DNA of 64,000 nucleotides from Escallonia rubra (lineage: Eukaryota > Streptophyta > Magnoliopsida > Escalloniales > Escalloniaceae): assembly GCA_033065855.1 (NCBI GenBank), contig JAVXUO010001186.1, forward strand, positions 372,001 to 436,000, given 5' to 3'. Both the position numbers and the translations under genes were made by a program. Positions 1 through 12,715 of this stretch are shown here, piece by piece. The stretch's first letter is position 1. Every line of letters starts with the position of its first letter. The notes below the pieces were generated by a model, which had not been told where the DNA came from, did no database searches, and saw only the letters and a program-made list of their open reading frames with translations.

Positions 1-229
1 ATAATACTCTGATAGTTTGCACGTGGTATTCATCTATTTCAGTTTCTTACTGTATAAGCGAGAACAACTGCATTTTGTATTGAGATTATTGGGTGATAAA
101 TGGTATTGGTTGGTGCCATACAGGATAGTCTCCTACACCATTTTCAACAATTGTCGATGTCGCGCTTCTGTCCTTATTCCCTCGTTCTACAATTCCTGAT
201 GTTGTACACGGATAATTTGCTGAGATCAA

Positions 230-1315
230 ATGGCAAGTGGGAAATTTCCAGAAGATGTGGTTACAGAAATTCTTCTGATGCTTCCTGTTAAAACCTTGTT
301 GAGATGCAAGTCTGTTTGTAAGAGTTGGTATACTTCGATAACAAAGCCTAGTTTCAAAACTGCACACCTTAATTGCAACACTGCTCTTAAAAGAAACCAT
401 CGTATCCTACTTAAGTGTTTTTTGCAAGGAAGTAAGAGAAGTGTCCTGTCCTTCCTTAGTGACGAAATAAGCGGTGATGATCATGTCCCACCAACAGAGA
501 TCACCATACCACACTCCAATGAATTTCTACAGATGTTGGGTCCTAGCAATGGCCTAGTATGTCTTACGGATCACGATGATATTATCTTATGTAACCCTTC
601 AATCAGGGACTTCAAGGTCCTTCCTGCTCCTTCATTTAACTATCCCAAGGGTTTGTTTTCTAGTACGATGGGTGTGGGATTTGGTTTTGATCCACACTCC
701 GGTGAGTACAAGGTTATTAGAATTGCAGAACTCCATGAAGATGATGCAGACTGGGGCTACAAGTTTCATTCTGTTAATGTTGAAATTTACAACCTGAGTA
801 CCAACTCTTGGAGAGAAACAGACGCGGTTGTGCCCTGCGTTTGGTTCTTTCCCTGTTCTGAGCTTTTATTTAATGGACATTTTCATTGGTGGGCAAATGA
901 TGAAGATCGTGATGACGAGTCAATGCTTTCTTTCCACATCAGCACATAGGTTTTTCAAGAGATACGGTTGCCTGATGTGTGTGCATTTCCAGACGGAAAC
1001 GAGAGGGGTTTTCTAGTTTTAAATGAATCCATTGCATTACTCCTTTTTAATCCCTCAGAGCAGACGTCCTTCGACGTATGGTTGATGACTGAATATGGCG
1101 TTGCTGAGTCGTGGACAAAACTATTTACTATTGGACCGCTTGTACAAGTCGAGCGGCCTGTATTGTTTTGGAAACATGAGCTGCTTATGGAAAAAACCAA
1201 TGGCCAGTTTGTATCATAATATCTCAGATCTCAAAGGTTAAAGGAATTTCAGTTGTATGGAGCTTAAGAAAGTTTGAGGGTTGTTGCTTATAGTGAGGGC
1301 TTAGTTTCGATCTAG
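230..1315 (+). pseudogene. S-locus-F-box-like (F-box/FBA) gene, three in-frame stops
   Basis: An intact protein of this family would be the substrate-binding subunit of an SCF ubiquitin ligase. The F-box is at residues about 6-45 (PEDVVTEILLMLPVK, then CKSVCKSWY). An F-box-associated domain follows, with NGLVCL, NPSIRDFKVLP, VGFGFDP, YKVIRI, VEIYNLSTNSWRE and HWWA. The frame is closed by TAG at 947-949 (codon 240), but the same frame goes straight on with VFQEIRLPD and EYGVAESWTKLFTI, which the family expects next. Two further stops lie at 1217-1219 and 1265-1267, and the frame ends at a TAG at 1313-1315. The total of about 361 codons is the usual full length, so this is a whole gene with nonsense changes, not a truncation. 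The layout resembles S-locus F-box (SLF) proteins, but FBA proteins are a very large family, so an S-locus role is only a possibility. The ATG at 230 is chosen because the F-box follows directly. Confidence 0.85.
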
Positions 1316-3180
1316 CGAGGAAGCGATATCAATTAACATGACGGTAGTCTGATCGCTTTAACACCCGCCCTTCTTTTCCTCACTGTTCTAGACATGAAAT
1401 TTCGATCTATATCGCAAGCTGAGAAATGCTTTTATGTTTCATAATACTTGTCCTACTTTTAGAATCTATTTGTTAATTTTTCTTTTGAATTTGTTGACAA
1501 AGTCTATCTCTGTACCCTATTATTGTATCTGAGGCATACTCAAGGCCCCATTATAATAACATTCTTAATTGGGCATCACTAATGACTATTTGAGTCATTT
1601 TGTTTTTGGGGAAGGGGGGGGGGGGGGGGGGGGGGAGGGGGGGCATGGATATAGAGGACCAGAGTACGTACACTGTAATGTTCGTTGGCTTAGATTTTCC
1701 AAGTGTAAAATATGTTGACCTCCCCTGAGGTTTTGGTTTGCTACACGTGGATGCCTTCTAGTTTTGAAAATTATAGCGCACTCCGCTGTTTTAAATTTTC
1801 TCTAACAAAGACCCCCCTAAGTTACTTTGCCATTAAAACATTGATGATGTCAGCAAAATGCTCTTCCAATATACCATGAACGCCCTTAAGACAAAAAAAA
1901 TTGTCAACGCACCTGTAGACTCTCCATTTTTCTAAGCATATTTAATTAATTAAATAATGGGTTGCATTATGAATTAAAAGGAATTATTGAGTTTAGGCTT
2001 AGTAGTGTATTTTAAATAAATGATTAAGTCTAGTTTATATAATTAATGCGGTCCAGTTCAGTTTAATTGTTTGGTCCACTTCAGTACAGTCTTGTCCATT
2101 ACATATCGAGTCCAGTCTATCAGTCTGGTCCACTGCATTAGTCCAATCCACGTAGATTTAGGTGCGGTCCGTGGTCTAGATTATCTTAAACAATGAAATT
2201 TGTCTATAATGACTTTGGGAAACAATTCATAATTTATCCTTGATATGAAGATCAAATCAACCCATTTTAAGGTTAAGAAATAGCTTATCCCGAATCTGGT
2301 ACATCCCATTTGTGATTTCAAAGATAATTATTGAAATTAGGGACATATAATGCCCTGAAATTTGGGACAAATATTTTTTATAAATGGGGTGAACCGACGG
2401 GTTTTTTACTAAACGGCCAGCTAGTTGACTTTTGTCAATGTGCAAATTTATCATTATTTTGACTTATCTCCAGCCATGCAGATTGGCATTGACAATTTTA
2501 TTAGATTTTGCAATCCTGAGCACTACAAAAAGGGGTCTTGGCCTCCATTTTATGGGCCAGACTTTAAGTCTAGGAGCCTGTTTTCTATAGAGTTTGCACG
2601 CCATTTTTTCGCGAAGTGAAACTAATCTAAAAACATCATTTTGTCCTTCCGCATCTTGGATCCAATGTTGAGCGTTCCCGAGTCGTCAAGGCAAGCTGCA
2701 TCGCAAGTTATTTTTATTAAGGTTTCATAGGGTAGGAATCATATAGACTGTCATCCCTTCCCCATATTCATATTTCATTTCAAAATAATACAAAAGGTTA
2801 TTTTCATTTTTCTTTCTCTAAGTCTAAGTCTCGGATTGTTGACTACCTCCAGTAGGACCAGTGTCGAACTACAGTAATTTTGATTCCGATTAGTTTGATC
2901 AGATACATAGGCCATTTGACCCCGGTTGTTGAATTCAAGCCAAAAATATAAAAATTAACTTGGGTTAGTTTTGTCATATTTTTACATGCTATGTGTTTTG
3001 AAGACCATTAATCACTAGAAATGAAGTAGAGACCAAAAGGGCGTGGCGGGTGCTAAACACATTCTTGTTTCTTAACTTAGTCCCCGGACCCCTCTTATGG
3101 TTTCGATAGATTAATCGTCATCCTTCTTGGAAATCTTTGAGTCATTTTTGGGTTTTCCTTATTTTTCCTTACTAACTAAA
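1316..3180. other. Intergenic, no gene recognised
   Basis: No convincing coding frame was seen. About 1690-1900 (ACCTCCCCTGAGGTTT and following) resembles one end of a Mutator-like family seen better elsewhere in the window, but no partner end or target duplication was found. 2040-2180 is rich in short GTCCA-type words. The last few hundred bases may be the LTR of the retroelement whose primer-binding site begins at about 3181. Confidence 0.4.
1608..1643 (+). repeat. Poly-G tract
   Basis: About 36 bases that are almost all G, broken by two A's and one more A near the end. It is a simple repeat and a possible G-quadruplex site. The length may be unreliable in the assembly. Confidence 0.9.
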
Positions 3181-6100
3181 ATGGCGACTCCAATTAAATC
3201 ATTTTTTCAGAGGCGGTGCGCCACAATGGAGACTCTGCTTGGGACTAAAAAATCACTAGGATGATTAGACTTGAAATTTTTTTTTTAGTATTTTTTTGGC
3301 CTTTTTGTATTTGCTTTGTATTTTGTAGTATGTACAATGTGACATAATTGTGGTAGTTGCGCTTTTATTTCCCTACCTCATACACGTGCACGTCTCACCC
3401 CACCCCACCTATTTGAGACCAACACACTCGAGACCCTTGGTTTTCCTGGGCTCAAGGCGTAGTCTTGATCAACTCCACATGCCTCGTACTAAAGATTCAT
3501 CCAAGTTTGTTGGTATATTAAACGACTTGTATAAGTATTGGTGATCGTCCATTATTAACTTCATAGTTAGGGGCATGAGGTATATGGTACAGTCGAGCTG
3601 ATGAAGTGACATTTACACCATTGTTATAAGGAGGAAAACTCACATCCGGACGATTTAGTGTTCTGCCCTTTGTTGGGAGAATACATGTATTCGCCTAGGG
3701 CATGTTGGCATGGAAACCACCAGCATTCTGTAAGCTACAATGGTAATTTCACATAAACGGGGAGACTCTGACTAACCGACCGGTCATCCATGTTCTTAAC
3801 CAGACAGTTAGTCGGTGTGTGCATCTGCTTGAAAATTTTGAGATTGGCTAGTTCATACCTTGATCCAATCCACTAACCAACCAGCCCGTCAACCTCTGGG
3901 ATGACCGAACAGTTAGTAAGAAACATTGATTTTCAAGAAAAAAAAATTTGGCCAAGAAGTTTTCTCTTGATTTGTCCATTTCCCAAGTTTTCTTCTATGT
4001 TCTTTCTCTATTTTCTACATCCTCATCACCTTCATCTCTGAACTAGCCATAACAGGGCACCTCGAAACAATTACCAACCGGCCGGTCAACCTCCCAGACG
4101 GCCGGATGGTTAGTCAGAAACCTTGATTTTCAGAAAAAATTATAAAAAAAATCCTTTGAACCACTAACCGTACGGTTAGTGAGACACCTTGACTTCCTGG
4201 AAATTTTCAAGAAAATTTGCTAGAAAAATTTTCTTTAACCAATGACCAATCGGACGGATATCCTCCTTGATGACCAGACGAGTAGTTAGAAACATTATCT
4301 CCTCGAAAGATTTCCAGGAAAGTTTCCAGAAATAAACTTCAGACCACTGACCAACAATGGTTGGTTAGTCATCTTCACCAAAAAATCAAAAAATACAGTT
4401 GTCAAAGCCAGGAAAATTCCACCCCCCCCCCCATCAGGGTATGAGCCGCCCAGATTAATATATGCCAAATGTATTAATATGTTTTTGATGACTTTCCCTA
4501 TACAGTTAAGGCTAAGTGTGGTTGGTATCGAGACTTGTCCAGATAACTCTCACGAACTCCAATGGCCGAAGAATTCTCATAGATCTCTAACTTGGTCCAT
4601 ATCATCAGTGAACTTCAGAAGGATCTTGAGAATGGTCTTACTACCCTAACCAAACAACAATCCCAGACCGCCGAGGAATTGGATAACCTCAAGATGAGAG
4701 GTAAGAAAGACCCGGAAGAAGATGGGAAGAAAGACGATAAAGAAAAGGGTTCAGAATTTGATTGGATGTATGAGTCTGAGGAAGAAGAGACTAAACCTCC
4801 TGTGGGCCTAAAGTAGAATGATAAGTTAGCAGCTCTTGAGTCCCAGATTTCTAGAATGAGGAGGGTCGATGACTCGTTAGACCTTAGCGTCTTAACCATG
4901 AACCTCGATGATAGGTTATCTCTCAAGTTCAAGATGCCAGAGATGGATAAGTTTGACCGGATCACGAATCCTAAGATTCACGTGAAGATGTACATGAGAG
5001 CACTGGTCTGATATGGGGTGAATCATAATCAATTAATACAGTTGTTTCACCGTACCCTTATCAGAGATGCTTCTCGATGGTTCCTTACTTTGTATGAAGC
5101 CCGAGTCTGCACACAGGAAGATGTTGTGAGAGAGTTTGTTAGATAATATCAGTACAATGCCAACCTACATATCCCCTGAAGAGATTTGCAAACCACAAAA
5201 CAAGAGCAAAGGGAGGTCGTTTCAGCTTTTATCATGAGGTGGAGAAATAAGGCAGCTCAAACGATGAATCGCCCGACGGAGGAATAGCAAGTGAACATTG
5301 TGAGAAGCAACCTGCTGTCGGTCTACCACGATTACATTTTTTATCGTTATCACACGTCGTTTAAAGCTCTCATGGGATCCCTCATTCAGATAAAAGTTGC
5401 AATCAACAAGGGAACCATCTATCATGAATGGAAACTACCAGGAGCTTACCAAGCCAGTTCAAGGGGTTCCAATGTATAGCATAAGCTCACAGCAACCAAC
5501 AATGTTAACATCGTACAAGCACCTCGAGTAGCTACATGGGAACATGTTGTAGATCCCAGATGAAAGTTCACCCCCTTTGAATGCACCACTCTCCAAGGTT
5601 CTTGAACATTTACTAAGGAGGGGAATGATTTACAAGCTACCACCTACCCCCACAACAGCGGTAATACCCAACGGATATAACGTGAACGTCTTTTATGATT
5701 ATCACCAAGGAAAAGGTCACCCCACAAGATATGCATCACCCTCCGACACGTCATACAAGACCTCATTGACAAGGGTGAAGTGTCCCCTCCTGTCATACCA
5801 AGTGTCCAAAAAGAACCCTTGCCTACCCATGGGGTTAACTATAACCAGTCAGTTATGGATCCGACTGTTTTTGTTGTTTTAGCCAACCAGCCAGTTTCAA
5901 AGTCAGTGTTTGCTTATGAGTCTCTACCACAGTTTAGTGATGTGATTACTCGGGAGGAGTTGATCAATGAAGAAACCTTCACAGTGGAAGAAGAATATGC
6001 TGAAGAAACAGGGTTTATGTTTCGACCCAATACCAGTGTATCACACTTAACCAGATCAAATAAAGTGTACCAGACCCCATCTCAACCAGCTACATCTGAC

Positions 6101-7653
6101 CCATTGTTCTCTCAAGACTCTCCTAATGATGAGGTCCTTAGACAGTTAAATAAGACCCAAGTCAAAAATTTTATATGGGGGTTCCTCTCAGCCTTATACT
6201 CTCACCGTAAGGCCCTTATCAAACTTCTCATCAAAGCCCACATATGGATCCAAACTCAACCCGGAAACCTGTCCCAAGTGTTAGGGGTCATACATTGTAG
6301 AAATGTCCTCACATTTTTTAGTCTGACCTACCCAAATCCGGACCAAGCCACAATGACAAGCGCCATATTACTATGCGAGCCCTAGATAAAAGGATTTCAT
6401 TAATCCTTATAAACAATGGTTCTGCTCTAAATATTTGTCCCCTTCGCATTGTTCATACTCTTGGGATAGACCCGTCGGAGTTCTCTTTCCAATCAAGCCG
6501 TCTGAGCCTATGATAACACCAGAAGGGAGGTGATTGGTACAATGAAGCTTCCAGTGACTCTGGGTTCTGCTAGCTTTGATGTTGAGTTTTAGGTATTGGA
6601 TATTTTGGTCACCTTTAATCTTCCGTTGGTTCGACCTTGGATAGATTCTCTGGGTGTAATCCCCTCTACATTGCACTAAAGGTCAAGTTCGTGTTCAATA
6701 ATGTTATTTTCACCATAATGTGACATTCACAGTTGTCACAAATTGGAGAAATCGAGAAGGAAAGTGTTCAGGTGCCGCACGATTCTTGGGATATTATGCT
6801 CAGTGGATTTAGGATGGATCACTCGGTTCGGTGTCTCGATTTTGAGGAAGTTTGTCACGGTGTGCCTCTTACAGCAGTACGATAGTACTCCCCATGTTAA
6901 GGAAATTCTACAACTTTTCCTAAAAAGGTTTAGACCGAAACAGTCAAGGAATTCCTAGCTTCCCCGATATGGAGAACAAGAAAGACCAATTTGGCTTAGA
7001 ATATAAGCCAACCAAAAAGGAGAAGAAGGAAGCTATGCGGAAGCTTGCACAGGCCAAGAGGGAGAAGGAGGGTGAAAGTGCATGAGTACAACTAAGATCT
7101 CTACTATGAATGGGCGCTTCATCAAGAAAGGAGGAAGTGGGCCGTTCTATGATTTCCAGAGCCAGTTTACAGTGTTGACACCGGGAAGTAGATAAAAGGA
7201 TGAAAGATATTCTGCGACTCTGAGTGGGTCGAAGATGAAGGAATGTCAGTGCAGACAGAGCCACATACCAAAGAAGTCTCAGATTGGGTGGATATGATGG
7301 ATCCGAAAGCAATGAAAACATGCTTTACATATATGTTTGTCTTAATACTTATCTGTGAAGCGGATGACCAGACTGTAGACCCAGCATGCCTAATCACTCC
7401 AGCACAAGGTGACACACATAATTTGATGATAGAGTATAGACCGCTTACTGTGGGAGAGGTTACAAAAGGAAGTCTTGCTGCCAAAGATGATGCGGAACCG
7501 GAAGACCTGGATGCTTATGTCACCTTAGTCAATGTGAGAGAAAAAAGACAACAAGTACATTACAGACTTGGTTTTCTGAAGTCTAGTTTTGTTTGTGAAT
7601 TTGACACCCCTTCTCTATTGTCTTTCTCCTCTTTTATATTTGCTTGTTCATAA
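3181..7653 (+). mobile_element. Ty3/gypsy fossil (Ogre/Tat-like), gag-protease part
   Basis: A primer-binding-like sequence near 3181-3246 (ATGGCGACTCCA and GGAGACTCTGCTTGGGAC) matches the tRNA-Arg-type site used by Ogre/Tat elements. A gag region lies at about 4850-5450, recognised from KIHVKMYMRAL, LFHRTLIRDASRWFL and the following MRWRNKAAQ segment. The spacer after gag (VIQDLIDKGEVSPP) follows. At about 5890-6700 is a protease-like region with the Tat-type LNKTQVKNFIWG lead-in. The stretch to about 7650 looks like the post-protease linker. No reverse transcriptase, integrase or 3' LTR was seen. The element is old and heavily broken, with well over ten breaks. The lineage name is tentative. 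Confidence 0.7.
3766..4370 (+). repeat. Imperfect repeats around ACCGACCGGTYAGT words
   Basis: About six diverged copies of a motif pairing an AACCGACCGGTC-like half with a GGTTAGTNAGAAACNTTGA half, at irregular spacing of roughly 100 bases. They lie between the primer-binding site and gag of the fossil retroelement, so they are probably leader repeats. Confidence 0.6.
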
Positions 7654-8890
7654 CCATCTCCCTTTTGTAACTGTTCATCTCTATATTTATTGAAAACAAT
7701 TTTTTAGACTTCATCACCAGCCGCTTCCTACTAATGTCTGAACATTACATGCAGTCAGTTTACTGACCCCTCTCCATGATCTTTTCGATAATGTTGGCAA
7801 TCGTCCGTTCCAAGAACCGTTTATCAACCGCTGCTACCGATTTTCCAGCCTCATCCCCATGTTAGACACTAATGCCGATTATCTTGCACCTGTTAGCGGT
7901 TTTTCTCTTTGCACGATCTATTCAAATTTTTGCTTCCCGCATATTTGCACCAATTTGTTTGTCTTTATCATACTACTATTGGTAACTGGCGATTCATTAG
8001 TCACCGCAGCAGACGTGCTTGTTTCCACCTATTTCTCAAGACACTTTCTACGGTCTTGAGCGCGGCATGTGTCTATGCTTTTATCAACTGTCATAAAAAT
8101 ATTTATGCCGCCAACAGATATCCAAGACTAAACAAATATCATTTCTCTAGGCTGGAGCATGACATTTAAGCTTCAATCTCTCCGAGTTCAACTGTTTCCT
8201 ATATATACATGTCTGACCATTAATTTGTAATATAATTTCTTGCTACAATGTTTATTTATTTGATGTGTCTATTCCTCCTTTCTCAATGAAGTGTCCATGC
8301 ATGCCTTCTTGTTTCTAATACGGAAACAAGTAGTCATAGATGTCATTGCAGAATGTATAAAGAAATAAATAAGAGAAGGAAGAAAATGAATAGTCTCTGA
8401 CCAGTGACTTGAGGTGGTTGTAATGTTGATTGAGTCATTCACTCCATATAACTCATGGTCTCATGGTTTACTTTGTTACTTATCATGCCATCTGTTGTTA
8501 TGTGGAAGTATGGAGGATATGATTGCGTTGCTTTAGTGCGCTTCATAGACATATATTGTAATTTTTCATCCGAAATTATGCCTTTTAAGGACGACTAGGT
8601 AGTTTCATGCAAATTTTGAGTAGGAGCCCGTACTCCAGCTGTAGCCTGCGGATTGTTGATGGAGAACTAGGCCTTTTTTATGCGGCATACTTCTAGTTCC
8701 TTTCCCGAACCAGCGTTATTTTCTTCATCTGTAACTCTAAATGTTTGTTTGACAATGTTTTTTTCTTTGTGATTTACATTTCATGGTGGGAATATTTAAC
8801 GCTTTTCTGCTTTAGCATGATTATCATGATCTCGTCATGAAGTGTATTCTTCAATTCTTTGTTACCAAACTTCATCTGATAGTCATAATC
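7654..8890. other. No gene recognised
   Basis: Short open frames such as 7859-8169 show no recognisable domain. The sequence looks like unconstrained AT-rich DNA between the gypsy fossil and the fucosyltransferase scrap. Confidence 0.4.
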
Positions 8891-9179
8891 CTGGATCGAA
8901 CTCGGGCACTACTTCCTCCCCATCTTGAAGAGTACCAAAGGCAAAGATGTAGGGTTGCTTTTCATGCCCTACGGTTCGGGCAAGAAGTCCAGGAACTTGC
9001 CACAAGCATTTTTTATAGGTGGATGGCTGACTCCACATCTACCAACCATATATTCGAATATCTAGGTACTTTTGCTTATTTATAGCTTATGAGACTCTGG
9101 GATTACCAGAGACGATTTAGCATATTATGGTTGTGCTGAACAACTCATGTACCACCTTGAGATTCAGCAGGCAGAGTAG
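8891..9179 (+). pseudogene. O-fucosyltransferase-like gene fragment (PF10250-like)
   Basis: Two blocks resemble plant GDP-fucose protein O-fucosyltransferases, Golgi type II membrane proteins. Block 1 (8891-9019) reads LLPPHLEEYQRQRCRVAFH then ALRFGQEVQELA, matching the family's RCRVNFHALRF region. Block 2 (9102-9179) reads TRDDLAYYGCAEQLMYHLEI, like the TRDxLAYHGCAEL segment of the family. Between them a short FIAYE-like stretch lies in another frame, next to about 50 bases with no counterpart. The usual LHLRFE motif and both ends of the gene are missing. The blocks are in different frames, so this cannot code for the family protein. It is a decayed or transposed fragment. The call rests on remembered motifs. 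Confidence 0.5.
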
Positions 9180-9345
9180 ATGATGTATTTAATTCCCATA
9201 TAAGCTTATCTAGCTTCTTGTTTATGTTGTGGCCTGAATTCTTCTCAAGGATGTACATACTGAACTCATTCAACACTAGCGATCATGGATGATAAAACGT
9301 GGAAATGTCAAGGGGAATCTTTCAGTAGATTCGGCATAGCAACAT

Positions 9346-10457
9346 TGATAGAAAAGGTGAAGGAAAGATAATTATATTAGAAAACATTATAAAACTGAGT
9401 ACAATGAGGCCTTTATATAGGTAAGAGGAAACTATCGTACCAGAAACAGAAAAGAGAATCATATATAAGCTAGGAGAACTCTAGAATGTTCTAGACATAC
9501 GACAATAGGGGAAAAATAATTGCCATATTAATATATATATTATCTAACATCCCCCCACACACTCAAGTTGCTAGAGAATAACAAGCTTGATTTTGGAGGT
9601 TAAGTCCAGAGCAGTGTCTTAGTACTAGGTGCATTAAGAGAGATCCAAGTTGAGATGAATTCCATGAGAGAGTCAGGCGATGCAAGAACATAACAGGAGT
9701 CCTGGGGTGAAGTCCGACAACAATTAAGGTCTTGGGGCGATGTCCGGAAACTAAGAATAGACCAGGAGTCCCGGGGTGAAATCCAACGACCATAAAGTCT
9801 CGGGGCAAGGTCCGACTACCATAAAGGTCTCGGGGTGAGGTACGGCGACTAAGAACTAGGCGAGAGTCCCAGAACAAGGTCCGACTACCATAAAGGTCTC
9901 GGGGTGAGGTACGGCGACTAAGAACAGAATAAGAGTCCCGGGGTAAGGTCCAACGACCATAAAGGTCTCGGGCGAGGTCCGGCGACTAAGAACAAGGCAG
10001 CAGTCCCGGGGTGAGGTTCGGTGACTTAGAACAAGGCACGAGTCTTAGAACGAGGTCTGCAGATTAAGGTAACTAAAGAGGATTTTTTTTGAACGAAAGA
10101 GATATGCTTGAATTGATGAACAGTAAGAGTGGGCGGTGGCTAGGGTTTCAGCATAACGAAAGAAGCACTTAAGTTGGCCGGGCGAACGACAAAAGGTTGT
10201 CCGCCGAAGTTTGCAAAAAAATTTGAAAGACTCTCAAACCGGCGGATCGTATGGATATGATACCATGATAGAAAAAGGTGAAGGAAATATAATTATATTA
10301 CATGAGCGTTATGAAACTGAGTACAATGAGGGCTTTATATAGGCCAGAGAGAACTATCCTACCAGAAACAAAAAATGGAATCCTATATAAGTTATAAGAA
10401 CTGTAGAATGTTCTAGACATAGGACACTAGAGAAAAGGTAATTGCCATATAAATATA
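9346..10457 (-). mobile_element. Miniature LTR retroelement (TRIM-like) fossil
   Basis: Two direct repeats of about 200 bp (9346-9549 and 10266-10457) begin TGATAGAAAAAGGTGAAGG-like, and the left copy ends TTATCTAACA, giving TG...CA LTR ends. Read on the minus strand, a site like TGGTATCATATCC (10253-10265) directly follows one LTR, as an initiator-Met-type primer-binding site would. A polypurine run (TGTGGGGGGA on the minus strand, 9549-9565) directly precedes the other. The roughly 700-bp interior has no coding capacity. The right LTR stops exactly where the CACTA element begins. By its size and lack of genes it is a TRIM-type non-autonomous element. Identity between the LTRs is clearly below 90%, so it is old. 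Confidence 0.7.
9690..10070 (+). repeat. Minisatellite inside the TRIM-like element
   Basis: Five to six copies of a roughly 65-bp unit built from GAGTCCCGGGGTGAGGTCC, CATAAAGGTCTCGGGG and GGCGACTAAGAACAAGG segments. Copies differ by substitutions and small length changes. Confidence 0.85.
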
Positions 10458-10700
10458 CACTACAAGAAATATGCCTATTAGCGATGAAATTTAGCGATGG
10501 AATACATTACATCACTAAAAGTCACCTATTCCGACGGAATTGGGCGATGGAATAGGTTTCGTCACTATATTGACTCTAAAAATATTTGAGAAAAAAATGC
10601 GCAGGAAACAAAAATAGGCGACAGAATTTTCCGTCACAAATAATTTAGCGACGGAATTTGGTGATGGAGTTTATCGACGGAAGTATGTCCATCGCTAAAT
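10458..10700 (+). repeat. CACTA left TIR and sub-terminal repeats
   Basis: CACTACAAGAA terminus followed by copies of TTAGCGATGGAAT / CGACGGAATT in both orientations, the binding sites expected for the element's own regulatory protein. Confidence 0.9.
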
Positions 10701-12351
10701 GTGTTATTTTAATTTTTAATAACAAAAAAAGGCTTTTATTAATTATCGAAAATAGAATAATATATATAATAAACCAAGAAAAAAACTTAAGTGTTTCGGC
10801 CAAAAAATAGAACAGAACAAAAGAGAAGTGGAGGCAACCCTTCGCGCCCCCATCTCTCCCACCCCCGTCGCCGTTGTGGACCCTTCGCGTCGCCATCCCT
10901 CCCACTCTGAAAGTTTGTGCGAAACCCCCTTACTCACTGATGGAAATTCTGTAAGGCTGAATCGTCTTCTTCTCACTAACTGTTAGGGCTTTGATTTTTG
11001 GTATAATCAAATTAGGATTCTTATATCAATCGTTTGGGTCTTCAATCTTCCGATCTTCCTCTTACTCTCATCTTCTTGCTAGGTAATTTTTCCTCTTCTT
11101 CTCACTCACACTTTCACATCTCAACACTTTATCTAGTTTTAATTCCTCTCTCTGCAATTGTATTTAATTAGGACACTTATGTCATCAACTAGGATTGCGA
11201 TGTAGTAGTTAATTTATTGTGTGCATATGTGTGTTTGTTTGATGAGACTTCAAATTTTGTTCATCCATCTGGGCTTCTGCTTCATATTGAGGAGGAAGTG
11301 GGTTTCAGGCATTAGAAGCAAAGTTAATTAAACCTTGTTGTTGTTAATCGAAAGCAACTGAATAAAAAATAATAATAACTGCTGGTTGTGTTTATTGATA
11401 TGAAGTAATAACTTCTGGTTGTGTTTATGCTGTATTTGGCGGCATGGGGGTGGGATTATGCAGATAGAATAACGGTAGGGAATAGAGATGGAATCTTTAA
11501 CATTTTTTTTGTTTTGAAAGGATGAAGCAGATAGAATAGCTTAGCCTGGTTCATTTCTGTTTAGGGTTTTAATGAATTTGATTGGAATTTTCCAGTCTAC
11601 TTGACAATCTATGGGTATACTTTTTACATTGGTTGCTCCAAATGTTCTCTCTCTTAAGATATGGAGGTGGCAAGAGATGGAACAGAGTAGGTGTTTAAAC
11701 TGAACTTGATGTTTTTTCATAAACTAGACATGCTTTTTTAGTCCGAGTATTGGTTTCTTTAATGATTCAAACTTCCGTAGGATAATTGGATGGGAAGGAT
11801 AGGAATGATTGGCTTGTTTGGTTATATGCCATGTTAGGCATCAGTCTTATACCAATGTATGTAGGCTTCCTCCGCTGATCATAATTCTATATATAATGCA
11901 CTGGAGCTGGTTGCAATTCAACATGATCGGTGTTTATAAAATTGTTATCCAAACTGTTATCTTATGTAATTATTTCTGTCAAGTGTATTTGTATCACAAA
12001 CTTATTTGAATCTTGGTTTCAAGGCTTTTCCCTCTGCTACTGAAGCTAGGTAATGACTGCTACTAAGAGTTTACAGAGTTTGGTTTTAAGGCTTTTCCCT
12101 CTGAAATGAATAGTAGCATGCTGAAAGAATTGGTGTCATGTAATCTAGTAATCTTATGTCTTCTTTTACTTTTTCTTAATCTTCATTCTATTAGATGCCA
12201 ATGAATGTCACTTCGAGTTATGGTAGTTAGTGTTTCTACTGCGTATGCCCTTCGTGCATCTCATGCCTTGAACTTTGCCTTGGGAAAAATGCCTTGCACT
12301 GTGTATTTTTTCTAATCTCTAATTTGCACTTTAGGACCAACCCCGGGAGTT
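10701..12351 (+). other. CACTA leader, no recognised coding sequence
   Basis: Region between the left sub-terminal repeats and the first transposase exon. It contains a TC-rich stretch near 11050-11130 and an intron-like AT-rich body. A 3' splice site (GCACTTTAG) lies near 12334, just ahead of the first transposase block, so this is probably the promoter, untranslated leader and an intron. Confidence 0.5.
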
Positions 12352-12715
12352 TTGAGAATATCGGTTGATCGTAGTTGGATGGAAAAAATATTGGATGATC
12401 GTAAGGGGCTAAGTGATGAGTTTCGAGTCGGAGTCAGAGTATTTCTTGAATTTGCGTTTAACAACGAAGCCTTTGTAGATACTCAAAGGATAAAGTGCCT
12501 GTGTAGAGACTGTAACTTATTGCGCTGGGGCGAGGCTGATGAGGTAACATTGCATCTTTTTCGCAAAAGATTTATGCGTAACTACGCAATATGAACTCAA
12601 CACGGGGAATCAATTGATTTGTCATCCTCCGTGGTTAGGCAAGATAATACTTCACAATATCGTAATAGACACCGGGCGTGCAGAGTTTGACATGGATGAT
12701 TATCATGACGATCCT

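Noticed and set aside
86-400. Minus-strand frame opposite the F-box start
   Set aside because: Shadow of the F-box reading frame, with no recognisable domain.
9690-10070. CRISPR-like repeat array
   Set aside because: Units are directly adjacent and diverged, with no unique spacers, and the setting is a plant retroelement.
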